64,000 bases of DNA from Locusta migratoria. Its lineage: Eukaryota > Arthropoda > Insecta > Orthoptera > Acrididae. Shown in pieces: positions 54,575 through 64,000 of this stretch. Location: NCBI GenBank assembly GCA_026315105.1, contig CM048744.1, forward strand, positions 663,217,676 through 663,281,675. Direction: 5' to 3'. A program made the position numbers and the translations under genes. The notes under the pieces were generated by a model, which was not told where the DNA came from, did no database searches, and saw nothing but the letters and a program-made list of their open reading frames with translations. The first letter of the stretch is position 1, and every line of letters starts with the position of its first letter.

Positions 54575-57500
54575 ATGCCACTGTATAGGCCAATGGACTT
54601 AAGAGAGCTAAGAAGTAAATATACTGAAATACAGTTTCAACTAAATAGTGAATTCATGTTTACAGTTAATACAGTTACAATGAATAATAAATGTTGAAGG
54701 ATTTATGAATAAAAATACTATGTGAATTTAAGTACAGAAAAAGAAAATAGGTAGATGATGGGGGTTTATTTAATGTGTTTGATAGGAATTTTGGAGACTT
54801 ATGTTATGATGTTTATGAACCACTAGCTAATGTGGAAGTCTTTGAGTAGTCATCAAAAGATAAGACAAGTTAGAAAAAAAGGGGAAGTGCTGTTCATGAG
54901 AAATATAAGTTAGGTTAAGAATTGTCAGTGAAAGTACTGAACAAATAGTTATTAAGTTACTGAAATGGAAGTGAAAAAATGCTCCATATATTGAAAAGAA
55001 AGAATTAATAAGGGATAAAGAAAATGAATATGAGAATAATGAATATTTAAATGAAAAATGATGATGATGTAGGATTAAGATTAGTGTATTCTCTGAACAG
55101 ATGCTTTACCTGATATTCTAAAATGTTAGAATTGCTTGATACTGCTGAGGAATCTCAAAATGATAGTGTTAAGTGTACTGAAAATGTTAGCTCCAAACCC
55201 TGATGTAAATGTTAAGTCATCTACCGAAATGTTAAAGAAATAAGTGAAAGCAAATATGAAAGTATACCTTCTGTCAATGTCAACTTAAGTTGTGATTTTA
55301 GTAACATGAATAATTTTGAGGAAGTTTAAAAAAAATCTAGTAACTGAACCTGAAAACCAAGTACTATTTCACTATGTGTGTAGTCCATTTGTTAAGATCA
55401 GAGTTGAAGTTTATCTACATACATGCATTGAGCCTCTTGAAGTTAATTGAAACCTTTAGCTGTATGCTTATAGTTTTGTTTATCCACGATCCATAAAGTT
55501 GATCGGTCTGATAGATTAATGCGTTTAAAATCCTACCTACAGAAAAGTTAATGTCTTTAATAGTTTACCTTGCTCTTACTCTGAAACCTACAAGGAAGAT
55601 AGTTGTTGATAGTGTTGATACCATTTATGAATATGGCACACAATAATTAATTTATTAAACTCATATGCATAGTCAAGGGTATGTTGAACTGGTTATTATT
55701 TGTTTATGGTTTGAAATGTCTTTGTATATATGAAAATTCTTACCTCAGTTATGTACTGTGATTTTTCTATTAATCACGTCCACAGTGCATTACAATTCGA
55801 ATTCTTTAAGACTTTTCACATTTGTTAATCATTCATTAGTATTTTTGTGTTGTACTTTGATGTGTCAAGAGGGACTTGCTAACAATTAGTACAAAAGTGA
55901 CTATAAGCATGGGAGGACACATAAGACACACAAGTGTTGACCAATGTAAAATTCAATTTCTATCCTTGAGCTTACAGCTTAATAGGAAAATATTTAATAC
56001 TGGTTTAAGATGACCATATTATAGTATATTGTACATATGACACAGCTTTGGCTGATGCAAGGTTTAATTTTCATTTTTATTCTTAAAGTTTACAATGAAA
56101 CTATTGATGTTTTACAAGTTACATACTTGGAATGTTTATCATGCGTACTTGCACATACTCATGATGTAAAGGTTAATGAACCATTACAGACTACCTATTA
56201 CTCATTATTATTATCACCAAACTTGTATAATTTTGTATTTTTCATGTGGAACACCTATTTTTAGTTCATGACACACTTGTTGACTTGCTCATGCATGCAA
56301 GCGTTGTGTATCAATAAGTAGTTGATTACAAGGTGTTTAATTTTGATATGGTACTGTATCTGAAAATGATCAGGCAGACCATATGTAAATTTTGACTTTT
56401 GTGTAGTATATAATTGAGATTTTACACTGTTAATGTAGACATGTGCAGACTTTCAGAACACTTAAGATAGTTACTCATTTTCATTCACTTCTACTGTATG
56501 ATTGTCACTCATTTTCAAACACTACTGGACAACATTGAATGTTGATTTTGAGTTATTGGAGGGTAGTAACTGTTCACCATTCAACAAATACAGGGTACTC
56601 TGGACTGTGTTGTGTTTGATTGGGGCAGTTTGTTCAAAGAAGAACACAAAAACTATGTACTGTTATTTACTTCTGCGGAATTAAGGAGTCAAGTTACCAG
56701 TTGCATCTTGTAACTCTTGGTAAGGTAGTTACCATTAATACAAACATTCCGTTTAGAAGATAATCTATGAAAACTAAGTGGTGTATCGTAATACCTTACG
56801 GACACTAAATTGTTAAACAAAATATAAGTAAACGCAACCAGAGTCTTTTTCTGCTTATGTAGCCGTTTGCGAGTCAGTTACCTGCCCTGGCCGTGGACGT
56901 AATTTAATGGCAGCGTATTTTTCCGCCTTCTCTTGATTACTGCCTTGAGAGTGGGTGTAGTTTGGCAGTTTAAAAAACTTTTTCATTTTTCTTTAAATTT
57001 TTCCACGAATTAGAAAAAATTTGACACATTGATGGATCAGTTGAGAACTGACACTTATTACTTTAATTTCCATGCTTGATTTGAGCTATGAGATTTACCA
57101 TTGCCACTGCTAACTACTCGCAGGGGAGTTAGTTTTTGAATTTTTATTAACGCATATGTTTTTTTCAATAAGTAAAATATTATGTAATACCATGATCTAA
57201 TTTGTTTATACTCTTTACAACTGCTCATTCTAATCTCAAACTGTATGAGAAATATTCAATACCCACAGTACATGAAAAAGTTTCAAAACCACGATTACAT
57301 TTTCTGTCTATATAACCATTTTAACTATACCATAATTTTGAATGATAATTGTTTGATGTGCTCACTGAGAGCTTGTTTCTATTCACTGTTTTACTATTTA
57401 ATTATGTCATTCATTTCACTTAGTAAATTGACTATAAATTGTGAAGTTATTACAATGTACAACACCCTTTCTAGAGGAATTAGGAGATTAGTACTCACAT

Positions 57501-58102
57501 AATGGCATTTACATACATGTACACATAAAAAAAAGTTTTTCAAACTAGTAAAATATTTTTTTTATATGAATGAATACCAAACATAACTGTTTACAATGTG
57601 AATATCAATGCTCTTTGAAAAAAAAAGTTGTAAAAGCTTGCTATTTCATTATTCAAACTAAAGTAAATTAGAGAGATTTCTCGTTAATTTTCAGTAACAT
57701 TTAAGGGTTAATTTGAACCCATAATTTGATTTTTGTTCAAAATACCGTATTGAGAAAATTGATTACTCTTTCCAATAGCCTGATAACAGTATGCTTACTT
57801 ATGTATGTAGTTAGGGAAAAATAGTATGTGGTTCTGAGAAAGATACAACCATGTTGTAGGAACCGTCTTGAATGCCTGTAACTACAGTCAGCTGAAGCTG
57901 CAAGCCACTACAGCAGTTTGCAGATACACCACTGTCGGCGCATCATGCAACATCAACAACCACCAGCATTCGCAAGACTTCAATCAACATAGAATTTTTA
58001 TTTTAGCCTAAACTAATACAGACTCACTATGAACACTTAAATCACAACATATTGAAACGATAGTACACAGTGAACCTTACATTACATTTCAGGTACACTA
58101 TG

Positions 58103-58112
58103 TAGGGGGGTG
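58103..58112 (+). promoter_or_regulatory. polypurine tract
   Basis: TAGGGGGGTG directly before the 3' LTR, the usual place of plus-strand priming. It fixes the element on the plus strand. Confidence 0.65.
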
Positions 58113-59354
58113 TGTAACGTTTCTGCTGTTGCTAATTCCTAAAAATCAGTTGCCAACATTGAAACACGAAATATCTGATACCTAAACTAAAACTTCATTA
58201 CCGGACATGTGATATTTTACATTTTCGCCTTCTGTTTGAAATTCTATTAACACTATTAGTAAAACGCTTTTAAGAAATAGTACGTTCATTTAAATATAAC
58301 TTTGGCAGACCTTTTACGTTATTTTTCATTTTTTAATACTTTCGTAAATAATAGCTGCAAACACTAAAAATGCATTACACTTAGTTTCGGAAATTGCTGA
58401 ACCTATATAGATACTAATTTGTATAAACACAACAATGCTACATGTTATAAACTATTGCACAACATGATTTCATATATACCTTTTGTTTAAATAAATTAGG
58501 GCAGACCATGTTTTATGTATCACTAGATCCTAAATTAAATACTGATAATTTTTCATGCACTAAAATTAATAATCCGTTTGGTACTAAGAAACTATCTTCG
58601 AAATTAACAAAACTATGACAACCATAAACAAATCCGTATTAATAAATAATTTGACCGCAAACCGAAACACATTAAAATTACATGTCATAATAATAGTACG
58701 CCTACACAATATTGGCAAAACAAATATGTGTGCATTTCAGAAACACACATAATGTAAATAATTTGAGCACTGTAAACACTAGTCAAAATGATGACGTTAA
58801 ATTTGTGCACTACATTTAAATACAAATTTCATGAAACAAGTACATACATTGACATAAATAGTCAAAGCTTAAATGTAATGTTTTAATTTCTGTATTTTGT
58901 CATATTTAATGTAAAAGAATATTGTTTAATTATGAATTACAAAACTTTGTCATCAATCTTATTATGCAGTTATGCAGAAAGATGTTTGAGAGAAACCATT
59001 GTTTGTTTAGTCACTGTCAGTCTGCTATAGAGTTTGGGAGTGGCGAGAAACCTGTAAGCAGCTCTGTTGGCTTGCTGCTGCATTTCTTGATTGTGCAATG
59101 TTTAAGTGGAAATAAAATCGTTTCCATATCAACTAAAATGGTTTTAATTTAAAAGAAGATCCTGTAGAATCAATTTCTTTAGTGAATGCCGAAGATAACT
59201 CATAACGCAATGGACTTCAGCCAGCATATAAGTTCAACTTCACCTACAGTGGAATGACTTTGTTTTAGAGTGTGAACTAACAAAATTTTCCGTTATTCAG
59301 GAAAACGTTAGGGCTCAGTTGGAGTCATTCCGAAAAGAGGTGATGGACGTTAGA
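58113..59354 (+). repeat. 3' long terminal repeat
   Basis: 1242 bp, partner of 51508-52751, followed by the TSD AGCT at 59355-59358. Joining the flanks across the element restores a continuous mariner reading frame at the HDGA motif. Confidence 0.92.
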
Positions 59355-59501
59355 AGCTCCATCGTGCATGAACCACATGCTGTGTCGTACTTGTAAAGGC
59401 ACATGTTCTAGCAGCACAGGTAGAGTATCCCCTATGAAATCATGATAAAGTGCTCCAGCAAGCGTAGGTGGAAGAACATGAGACCCAATCAAGACATTAC
59501 C

Positions 59502-59893
59502 GCCGGCCGCGGTGGCCGAGGGGACTGAGGCGCTCCAGTCACGGTCTCCACGGCCACTACGGTCGGGGGTTCGAATCCCCAAATGTTCAAATGTTTGTAA
59601 ATCTATCGGACCAAACTGCGTGGTCATCAGTCCGTAGCTTACAAACTACTTAAACCTAGGTAAACTAACCTAAGGACAAACACACACACCCATGCCCCAG
59701 GGATGACTCGAACCTCCACGGCGAGCAACCGCGCGCTCCGCAGCGAGACGCCTTAGACCGCTCGGTTACTCCACCGCGGCTGTTCGAATCCCCCCTCGGG
59801 CATGGATATTTGTGACGTCTTTAGGATTAGCTAGTTCATAAGTATTTTGTAAGTTTAGGGAGTGATGACCCCGTAGTTAAGTCCCATAAGCTA
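59502..59893 (+). mobile_element. SINE family A, split by a family B SINE
   Basis: The 5' part 59502-59580 and 3' part 59794-59893 of one family A copy, interrupted in the B-box. The tail keeps GTTAAGTCCCATAAGC and ACAAACATTAAATTAAA. No convincing TSD for the outer copy. Confidence 0.92.
59581..59781 (-). mobile_element. SINE family B, full length, nested
   Basis: A 12-bp TSD, GTTCGAATCCCC, lies at 59569-59580 and 59782-59793, made from the B-box of the host SINE. The head ends GCCGCGGTGGAGTAACCGAG. Confidence 0.96.
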
Positions 59894-60180
59894 TACAAAC
59901 ATTAAATTAAACAATATATCACCAACAATTCCTGCCCAAACGTTCACAGAAAATCTGTGTTGATGACAGGGAATCGAGGAAGTACAGTACATACTAACGA
60001 AACAATTTTGACAATTGTCTGCGCTAATTATTTCAATTTACATTTAAAGAGAAATACTAAAATGAGCTCCAACATGGAAATTATGCGTTTACGGACACAT
60101 GTTCACATAAGATATTTTTTTCTTTGTGTATGAGGAATGTTTCCTGAAAGTTTGGCTGTACCTTTTTGTAACACCCTGTA

Positions 60181-60778
60181 TAGGTTGTGGAGCGTCAGTT
60201 GGTGCGGTGCAGAGACGGCAGACAGGACGTGACGTCACGTGAGGTGTACGCGCGGCGCCGGAAGCGGCGTGGCGGGGAGGGGGCTGGGATGCGTCTGCCG
60301 CTAGGAATTGAAACTGCCGCCTGCCGCCTGCCGCTGCGTACGCCAGAGCGCGCCGTCCCCGGCACATACAGTGGCTCATTACCAGCCGGCCGCGCGTGCC
60401 GCCGATGGAGGGGGGGGGGGGGATTCCTTTCCTGACGTGCACCTTACTGCCCGTGACAGCTGTACAACTTTTGGGCTCACCTGAAGACGGGGATACCGCC
60501 CGTCAGCTTTGACCAGTGTCGTCATCGCAGCGCGGTAGTTTTGAGGTGCGTTAGTGTTTGTAGAAGGCGTGAGTAATTGTGTGCTGGTTTGAGTTAAGGA
60601 CGATAGTTCGTCTACAAGCAGAACATGGAGTATAGATTATGGTTTTGTGTTTACAAAGTGATATGTAGCTTCTCTCTGATGTAACTTTCTACTCCCATAC
60701 CTTCAACCCGCTTATCGTCTTATCGTTATCGACTCTCTACCACCATAGTGCACAATGGAAGACTGATACCTACTACCA
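60181..60778. other. GC-rich island, unassigned
   Basis: 60185-60420 is strongly CpG-rich, with GACGTGACGTCACGTGA and a run of 12 G residues near 60411-60422. CTGAAGACGGGGATACCGCC (60481) resembles a string at 7651 in the hAT element. No coding domain. Confidence 0.35.
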
Positions 60779-60802
60779 TATATATATATATATATATATA
60801 TG
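60779..60802 (+). repeat. TA dinucleotide repeat
   Basis: About eleven TA units. Confidence 0.97.
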
Positions 60803-60849
60803 GCAGAACGCCACCACCTGAGCTACAACAACAAATGCTACAACTGATT

Positions 60850-60998
60850 AATTTTTTGCAAAACTTCAAAGTCGAATTTCTCGAGCATTTTTGAGAGTTG
60901 CATCCAATGGCTTTCGCTAATTGTTATTTACGTTTTGAACTTCACGTACCATAAACATAAGGAAATTCTAAAATCCGATACCCATGTGCTGTCCTCCT
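60850..60998 (+). repeat. repeat shared with hAT interior at 38690-38835
   Basis: CAAAACTTCAAAGTCGAATT, TTTGAGAGTTGCATCCAATG and AAATCCGATACCCATG correspond in order to the 38.7-kb copy. Confidence 0.6.
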
Positions 60999-61996
60999 TA
61001 GATAAAATTACAGTGCACAGTCTGCATATTAAATTTCGCCTTCCTTTTGCAAAGATAATTCACGTAAATACGTTTATTAATTAACTTATAGAATGTATAT
61101 TTCAAACAAAGACAATGTATACAAAGTGATTTCGAAATAGAGCGATCGTAGGTTAAAAATGACTGTGAAAAAATATGAAAATTATAAAATCTATCATTTC
61201 TTTTAAACGGTCAAGAACCACAAACGCAATGCCATCGGCATTGATTAGACGTAAGTGTCGCTATCTCCGATTAATTATAATTGTTCTATCTGTGTTTCAT
61301 TCGTGAAGTTAACTTAAATTGCAAACTGTCATCTTACTTAATCAATAGTCTTTTCTTTACAGCTTTGACTTATTCTCAATCAATTTCTGACAAAATTACA
61401 GATGAAGGCTTTCGTCCTCTTACCGGAATCGAGACTAAATGTTAGGTCAGAATAACCAGTCTTTTGTAATTTTCACGTAATTTACCAAGAACCTTACCGG
61501 CTACGGGATTTGTAACCGGTTTCGTAAATTTTAGAATAAATTACCTCAGTTAGTCACTTTAGACTCTAAAATCGCTTACGCCAACTCGAATTCGCCAATC
61601 CGCTCGTCAAGTTTCTACGGAAGCAAACTCCGCAACGATTTTAGTACAAATTAAATTTTTGCAGAATTAATCTTTCCAACTTCAAGCTTAAACATTTCTT
61701 TTTAAATTCATGTAACGTCATTCCGGCGTGGAATATTACTTCCATTTAGCGGCCAATTAAAATGTGTATTTATCAAAAATTTAACTTAGCTCGTTACTAG
61801 CAGGTTTCATCTTATTGTCTCTTGTATATATATTTCATGCCGATATAATGTATGTATAAGAGTTTTATAACGGAAATGCTACTGCTGCATGTCGGGAATA
61901 CGCCGTACGAGTTCCTAACCGCAGATAACCAGATTCAAGAGCGTTTCTTCGTGTGTTACACTGCATTACACTAATAATGTGCTCAACAGACTTAAA
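60999..61996. other. no recognised feature
   Basis: AT-rich unassigned DNA, no open frame of note. Confidence 0.45.
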
Positions 61997-62150
61997 AATC
62001 AAATCAAGTGTTTGTAAACTTATGGGATCAAACCTCTGAGGTCATCGGTCCCTAAACTTACTGATTAGTTTACCTTAAACTTACTTATACTAACGACAAC
62101 ACACATACTTATGTCCGTAGAAGGATACGAACCTCCGACGGGAGTGGCAG
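61997..62150 (-). mobile_element. diverged SINE (family D), 5' truncated
   Basis: AAGTGTTTGTAAACTTATGG, GAGGTCATCGGTCCCTAAAC and GGATACGAACCTCCGACGG. Shared tail design, distinct middle. Head missing beyond about 62150. Confidence 0.7.
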
Positions 62151-62323
62151 GAATAGGTCTAACGTTGATGTCCCTGTCCTCATAACAGATCTGTTGAAAG
62201 AGTTAGTAATTTAAGAGATGCCCCTCGCTTTGTAATCCTGTGACATTCGCTTAGCAACAATTGTGTATATAGAATAATCACTTGAAAAACAGCTCTTCGG
62301 TTGTGGAAGTTTTGGTAAAATTT

Positions 62324-62373
62324 TTACTTTACCATGGTTTCGGCTTCACTAGGAGAGCCCTCATCAGAAGTAA
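62324..62373 (-). ncRNA. hammerhead-like motif, type I, complete core
   Basis: Minus strand: stem I TTACTT (62373-62368) with AAGTAA (62329-62324), CTGATGA (62367-62361), stem II GGCT/AGCC, GAAA, stem III CC/GG closed by AT, and a GUA triplet directly before the stem I 3' strand. Every conserved element is present. Best example in the window. Confidence 0.75.
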
Positions 62374-62816
62374 GACAGTTTGTTACATATTAATGTATAG
62401 TACGAGGATGGTCTTGAGCGATAGGGCTCACGTTAAAAATTTTAAAAAAAGTTCGAACATTGCAAAATTTTTAAAAACAAGTAAGACAACGCGCCGCTAA
62501 AGATATATACCAGTAGCTGCGCCATGCGTAGGTCACCGCATGGCCTGTTCAGCCCGTCGCCCCGGTTGTTTTCAGGCTCCGCGTGGTCCGAATCCTTGTG
62601 CTGCACTGGTGATGCACTTACCTGAAACACAACAGTAAAACGAAATTAGTCAAGTACAGTGTTATGACTAACGTAGTTTGAAAAAAGGCGACTAAGCATA
62701 AAAAGAAGCAAACGTTCTACATGCGAAATCAAACCATCTCATATCTAAGCAAACTCCTTTCTGAAAGAGAAGTGTAAACTATTCCTAACAATAACAAAAT
62801 GGTGCTAAATAGATGC
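62374..62816. other. unassigned, possibly Penelope-related
   Basis: Lies upstream of the hammerhead on the minus strand. A splice-like TGTTTCAG/GTAAGTG occurs near 62625, and the frame 62630-62442 has no known domain. Confidence 0.35.
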
Positions 62817-63018
62817 CAAAAAATTTTCAAATGTTTGTGGAGGTTAAGGGACTTAACTGTGGGGTCATCAGTCCCTAAACTTACAAACTCATTATGAACT
62901 ACCTTATACTAAAGACAGCACAAACATCCATGCCCGAGGGAGATTCGAACCCTTGACGGGGAATGGCGTCGCGCATCACAGTATAGCGCCTAATTGCGCT
63001 CGGCCGCTCCGCCGCGGC
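62817..63018 (-). mobile_element. SINE family C, with TSD
   Basis: A 10-bp TSD, AAATAGATGC, lies at 62807-62816 and 63019-63028. Head GCCGCGGCGGAGCGGCCGAG. Partial deletion at the B-box side. Confidence 0.93.
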
Positions 63019-63219
63019 AAATAGATGCTGATATCATGATTTGACATGAAACAGACTATGGTACACCCTTCGTCACACCCCGTAAGGTAGCTTACGGAGT
63101 ATTGATATAGGTGTAGTGTTACGTTAACGCAGAGAAATATGTTACTAACACTTATGATGATTGTTTCGTGTGGCATTTTTAGCCGTCAGACCCCAGCTGG
63201 AATCGTGTTCGCCCTGCCT

Positions 63220-63610
63220 TGTGCAAGTCTTTTAAGTGACGTCAGTGGGGCGACCGGCGCGTCGATGTTGATGATACCACAAGACACAGTCGCAGAGTGA
63301 AGAAAATCTCCGACCGGACCGGGAATCGAACCTTTTTTTTTTTTAATTTTTACAAACATTTATTAAACTTTTATATAGAATATAACAGTTACATAGATTT
63401 TATAGTATTGTACCTTTGATTTCTGTTTGGCATTTTATTCATTATATAAGATAGACATTAACACATTAGCTTTTATTTCAGTTTCTTTGTAGCACGATTG
63501 TCCCTGAAAGAGAGGGAGAGAAATATGCTTTTTTTTTCATATGAAATTAGTGCATTATTTAGTTCTTCCCGGGCACCATGCATGCCTCCCTACCACGCTG
63601 TCCATTAGAC
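63220..63610 (-). mobile_element. SINE family F interrupted by a poly(A)-tailed insert
   Basis: Body (63230-63332) with GAAAATCTCCGACC and GGGAATCGAACC, and head (63565-63610) with CCGGGCACC and CGCTGTCCATTAGACTACGG. Between them 63333-63564 is foreign: on the minus strand it ends AATAAATGTTTGTAAAAATT followed by 12 A residues. This looks like a 3' UTR-type retroposed fragment. No clear TSD. Confidence 0.6.
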
Positions 63611-63635
63611 TACGGAGGCAGACACGAACACTGAT

Positions 63636-64000
63636 ATACCGGGTGATCAAAAAGTGAGTATAAATTTGAAAACTTAATCTCGGAATAATAGATACAGAGG
63701 TAAAAATTGAGACACATGCTTGGAAAGACATGGGATTTTAATAGAAAAAAAAGAGTATTGCTAGACGCGTGAAAGATTTCTTGCGCGCGTCGTTTGGTGA
63801 TGATCGTGTGTTCAGCCGCCACTTTCGTCATGCTTGGCCTGCCAGGTCCCCAGACCTCAGTCCGTGCGATTATTGGTTTTGGGGTTACCTGAAGTCGCAA
63901 GTGTTTCGTGATCGACAGACATCTCTAGGGATGCTGAAAGACAACATCCGACGCCAATGTCTCACCATAAGTCCAGACATGCTTTACAGTGCTGTTCCCA
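63636..64000 (+). mobile_element. mariner-like element, runs off the window
   Basis: Starts near CCGGGTGATCAAAAAGTGAG, a mariner-class terminal repeat. From about 63778 the plus frame reads FGDDRVFSRHFRHAWPARSP then DLSPCDYWFWGYLKSQVFRD and MLKDNIRRQCLTISPDMLYS, the third catalytic Asp block and C-terminus of the transposase. The frame is open to the window end. The N-terminal part and first two catalytic Asp residues are deleted before 63778. Confidence 0.82.

Larger units (their letters stand above)
52752..58112 (+). mobile_element. interior of a LARD-like LTR retrotransposon
   Basis: 5.36 kb between near-identical LTRs with no recognisable protease, reverse transcriptase, RNase H or integrase. 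Only one sizeable frame (53109-54102) near the 5' end. The rest is AT-rich (about 54110-58090), with a 44-base T-run at 54527-54570. The polypurine tract GTAGGGGGGTG at 58103-58112 abuts the 3' LTR. It must have used enzymes from another element. Confidence 0.8.
59359..60010 (-). pseudogene. mariner transposase, middle part, split by SINEs
   Basis: Minus strand: HRFSVNVWAGIVGDILF (59990-59930), then the SINEs, then GSHVLPPTLAGALYHDF and LLEHVPLQVRHSMWFMHDGA (59500-59359). VNVWAGI.GD and MWFMHDGA are catalytic-core landmarks of this transposase family. The reading frame continues at 51507. Confidence 0.85.
50981..60178. mobile_element. mariner-like element expanded to 9.2 kb by nested insertions
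   Basis: CAGGGTGTTACAAAAAGGTA (50981) and its inverse (60178) lie between TA at 50979-50980 and 60179-60180. The TIRs remain alignable for about 130 bp (through ACGCATAATTTCCATGT). Removing the LTR element (51508-59354 plus one TSD) and the two SINEs leaves about 0.95 kb of mariner. Confidence 0.9.

Noticed and set aside
52752..58112. An endogenous virus with gag-pol-env
   Set aside because: No protease, reverse transcriptase, integrase or envelope-like sequence could be found. Only one unrecognised frame is present.
1..64000. A host protein-coding gene
   Set aside because: No frame longer than about 200 residues matches a host family. All recognisable domains are transposon-encoded, and the fragments are frameshifted or truncated.

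Overview
The window looks like a repeat-dense stretch of a large insect genome, most likely an orthopteran (grasshopper or locust). This is an inference from three things: dense tRNA-derived SINEs with long shared tails, eukaryotic non-LTR/mariner/hAT/Helitron/Penelope remnants, and no bacterial-type gene organisation. I found no convincing intact host gene. Almost every protein-like stretch is a decayed transposon protein. Coordinates of decayed elements are approximate unless target-site duplications (TSDs) fix them.

Layout. 0-6.3 kb: a LINE endonuclease fragment, a minus-strand LINE reverse transcriptase, and a large inverted repeat (about 2.3-3.25 / 5.55-6.35 kb) with the same SINE in each arm. 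6.57-11.94 kb: a 5.4-kb hAT-like element with an 8-bp TSD. 12-16.6 kb: LINE pieces, a pogo-like transposase with a pipsqueak-type DNA-binding motif, an RNase H-bearing LINE inserted in a repeat carrying hammerhead-like motifs, and the endonuclease end of a Penelope-like element. 17-30 kb: tRNA-like SINEs, a mini-mariner, foldback repeats and a SINE cluster. 30-36.4 kb: a Helitron, a Helitron helicase remnant, a mariner foldback and several LINE fragments. 37-45 kb: a THAP-like fragment, two more hAT-type elements, a Tc1 fragment and a palindrome bearing two hammerhead-like motifs. 45-50 kb: a second such palindrome, a LINE split by a SINE, and a mariner split by a SINE. 51-60.2 kb: a mariner interrupted by a young LTR element (1.24-kb LTRs) and by a SINE that itself carries another SINE. 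60-64 kb: GC-rich and AT-rich unassigned DNA, more SINEs, a well-formed hammerhead-like motif, and a mariner running off the window.

Two themes stand out. First, nine sites carry the hammerhead ribozyme core (CTGANGA, stem II, GAAA). Several also have base-paired stem I, a short stem III and an NUH cleavage triplet, as described for Penelope-like elements. Second, insertion order can be read from TSDs, best at 51-60 kb, where the mariner came first, then the SINE, a SINE within that SINE, and independently the LTR element that splits the transposase at its HDGA motif.
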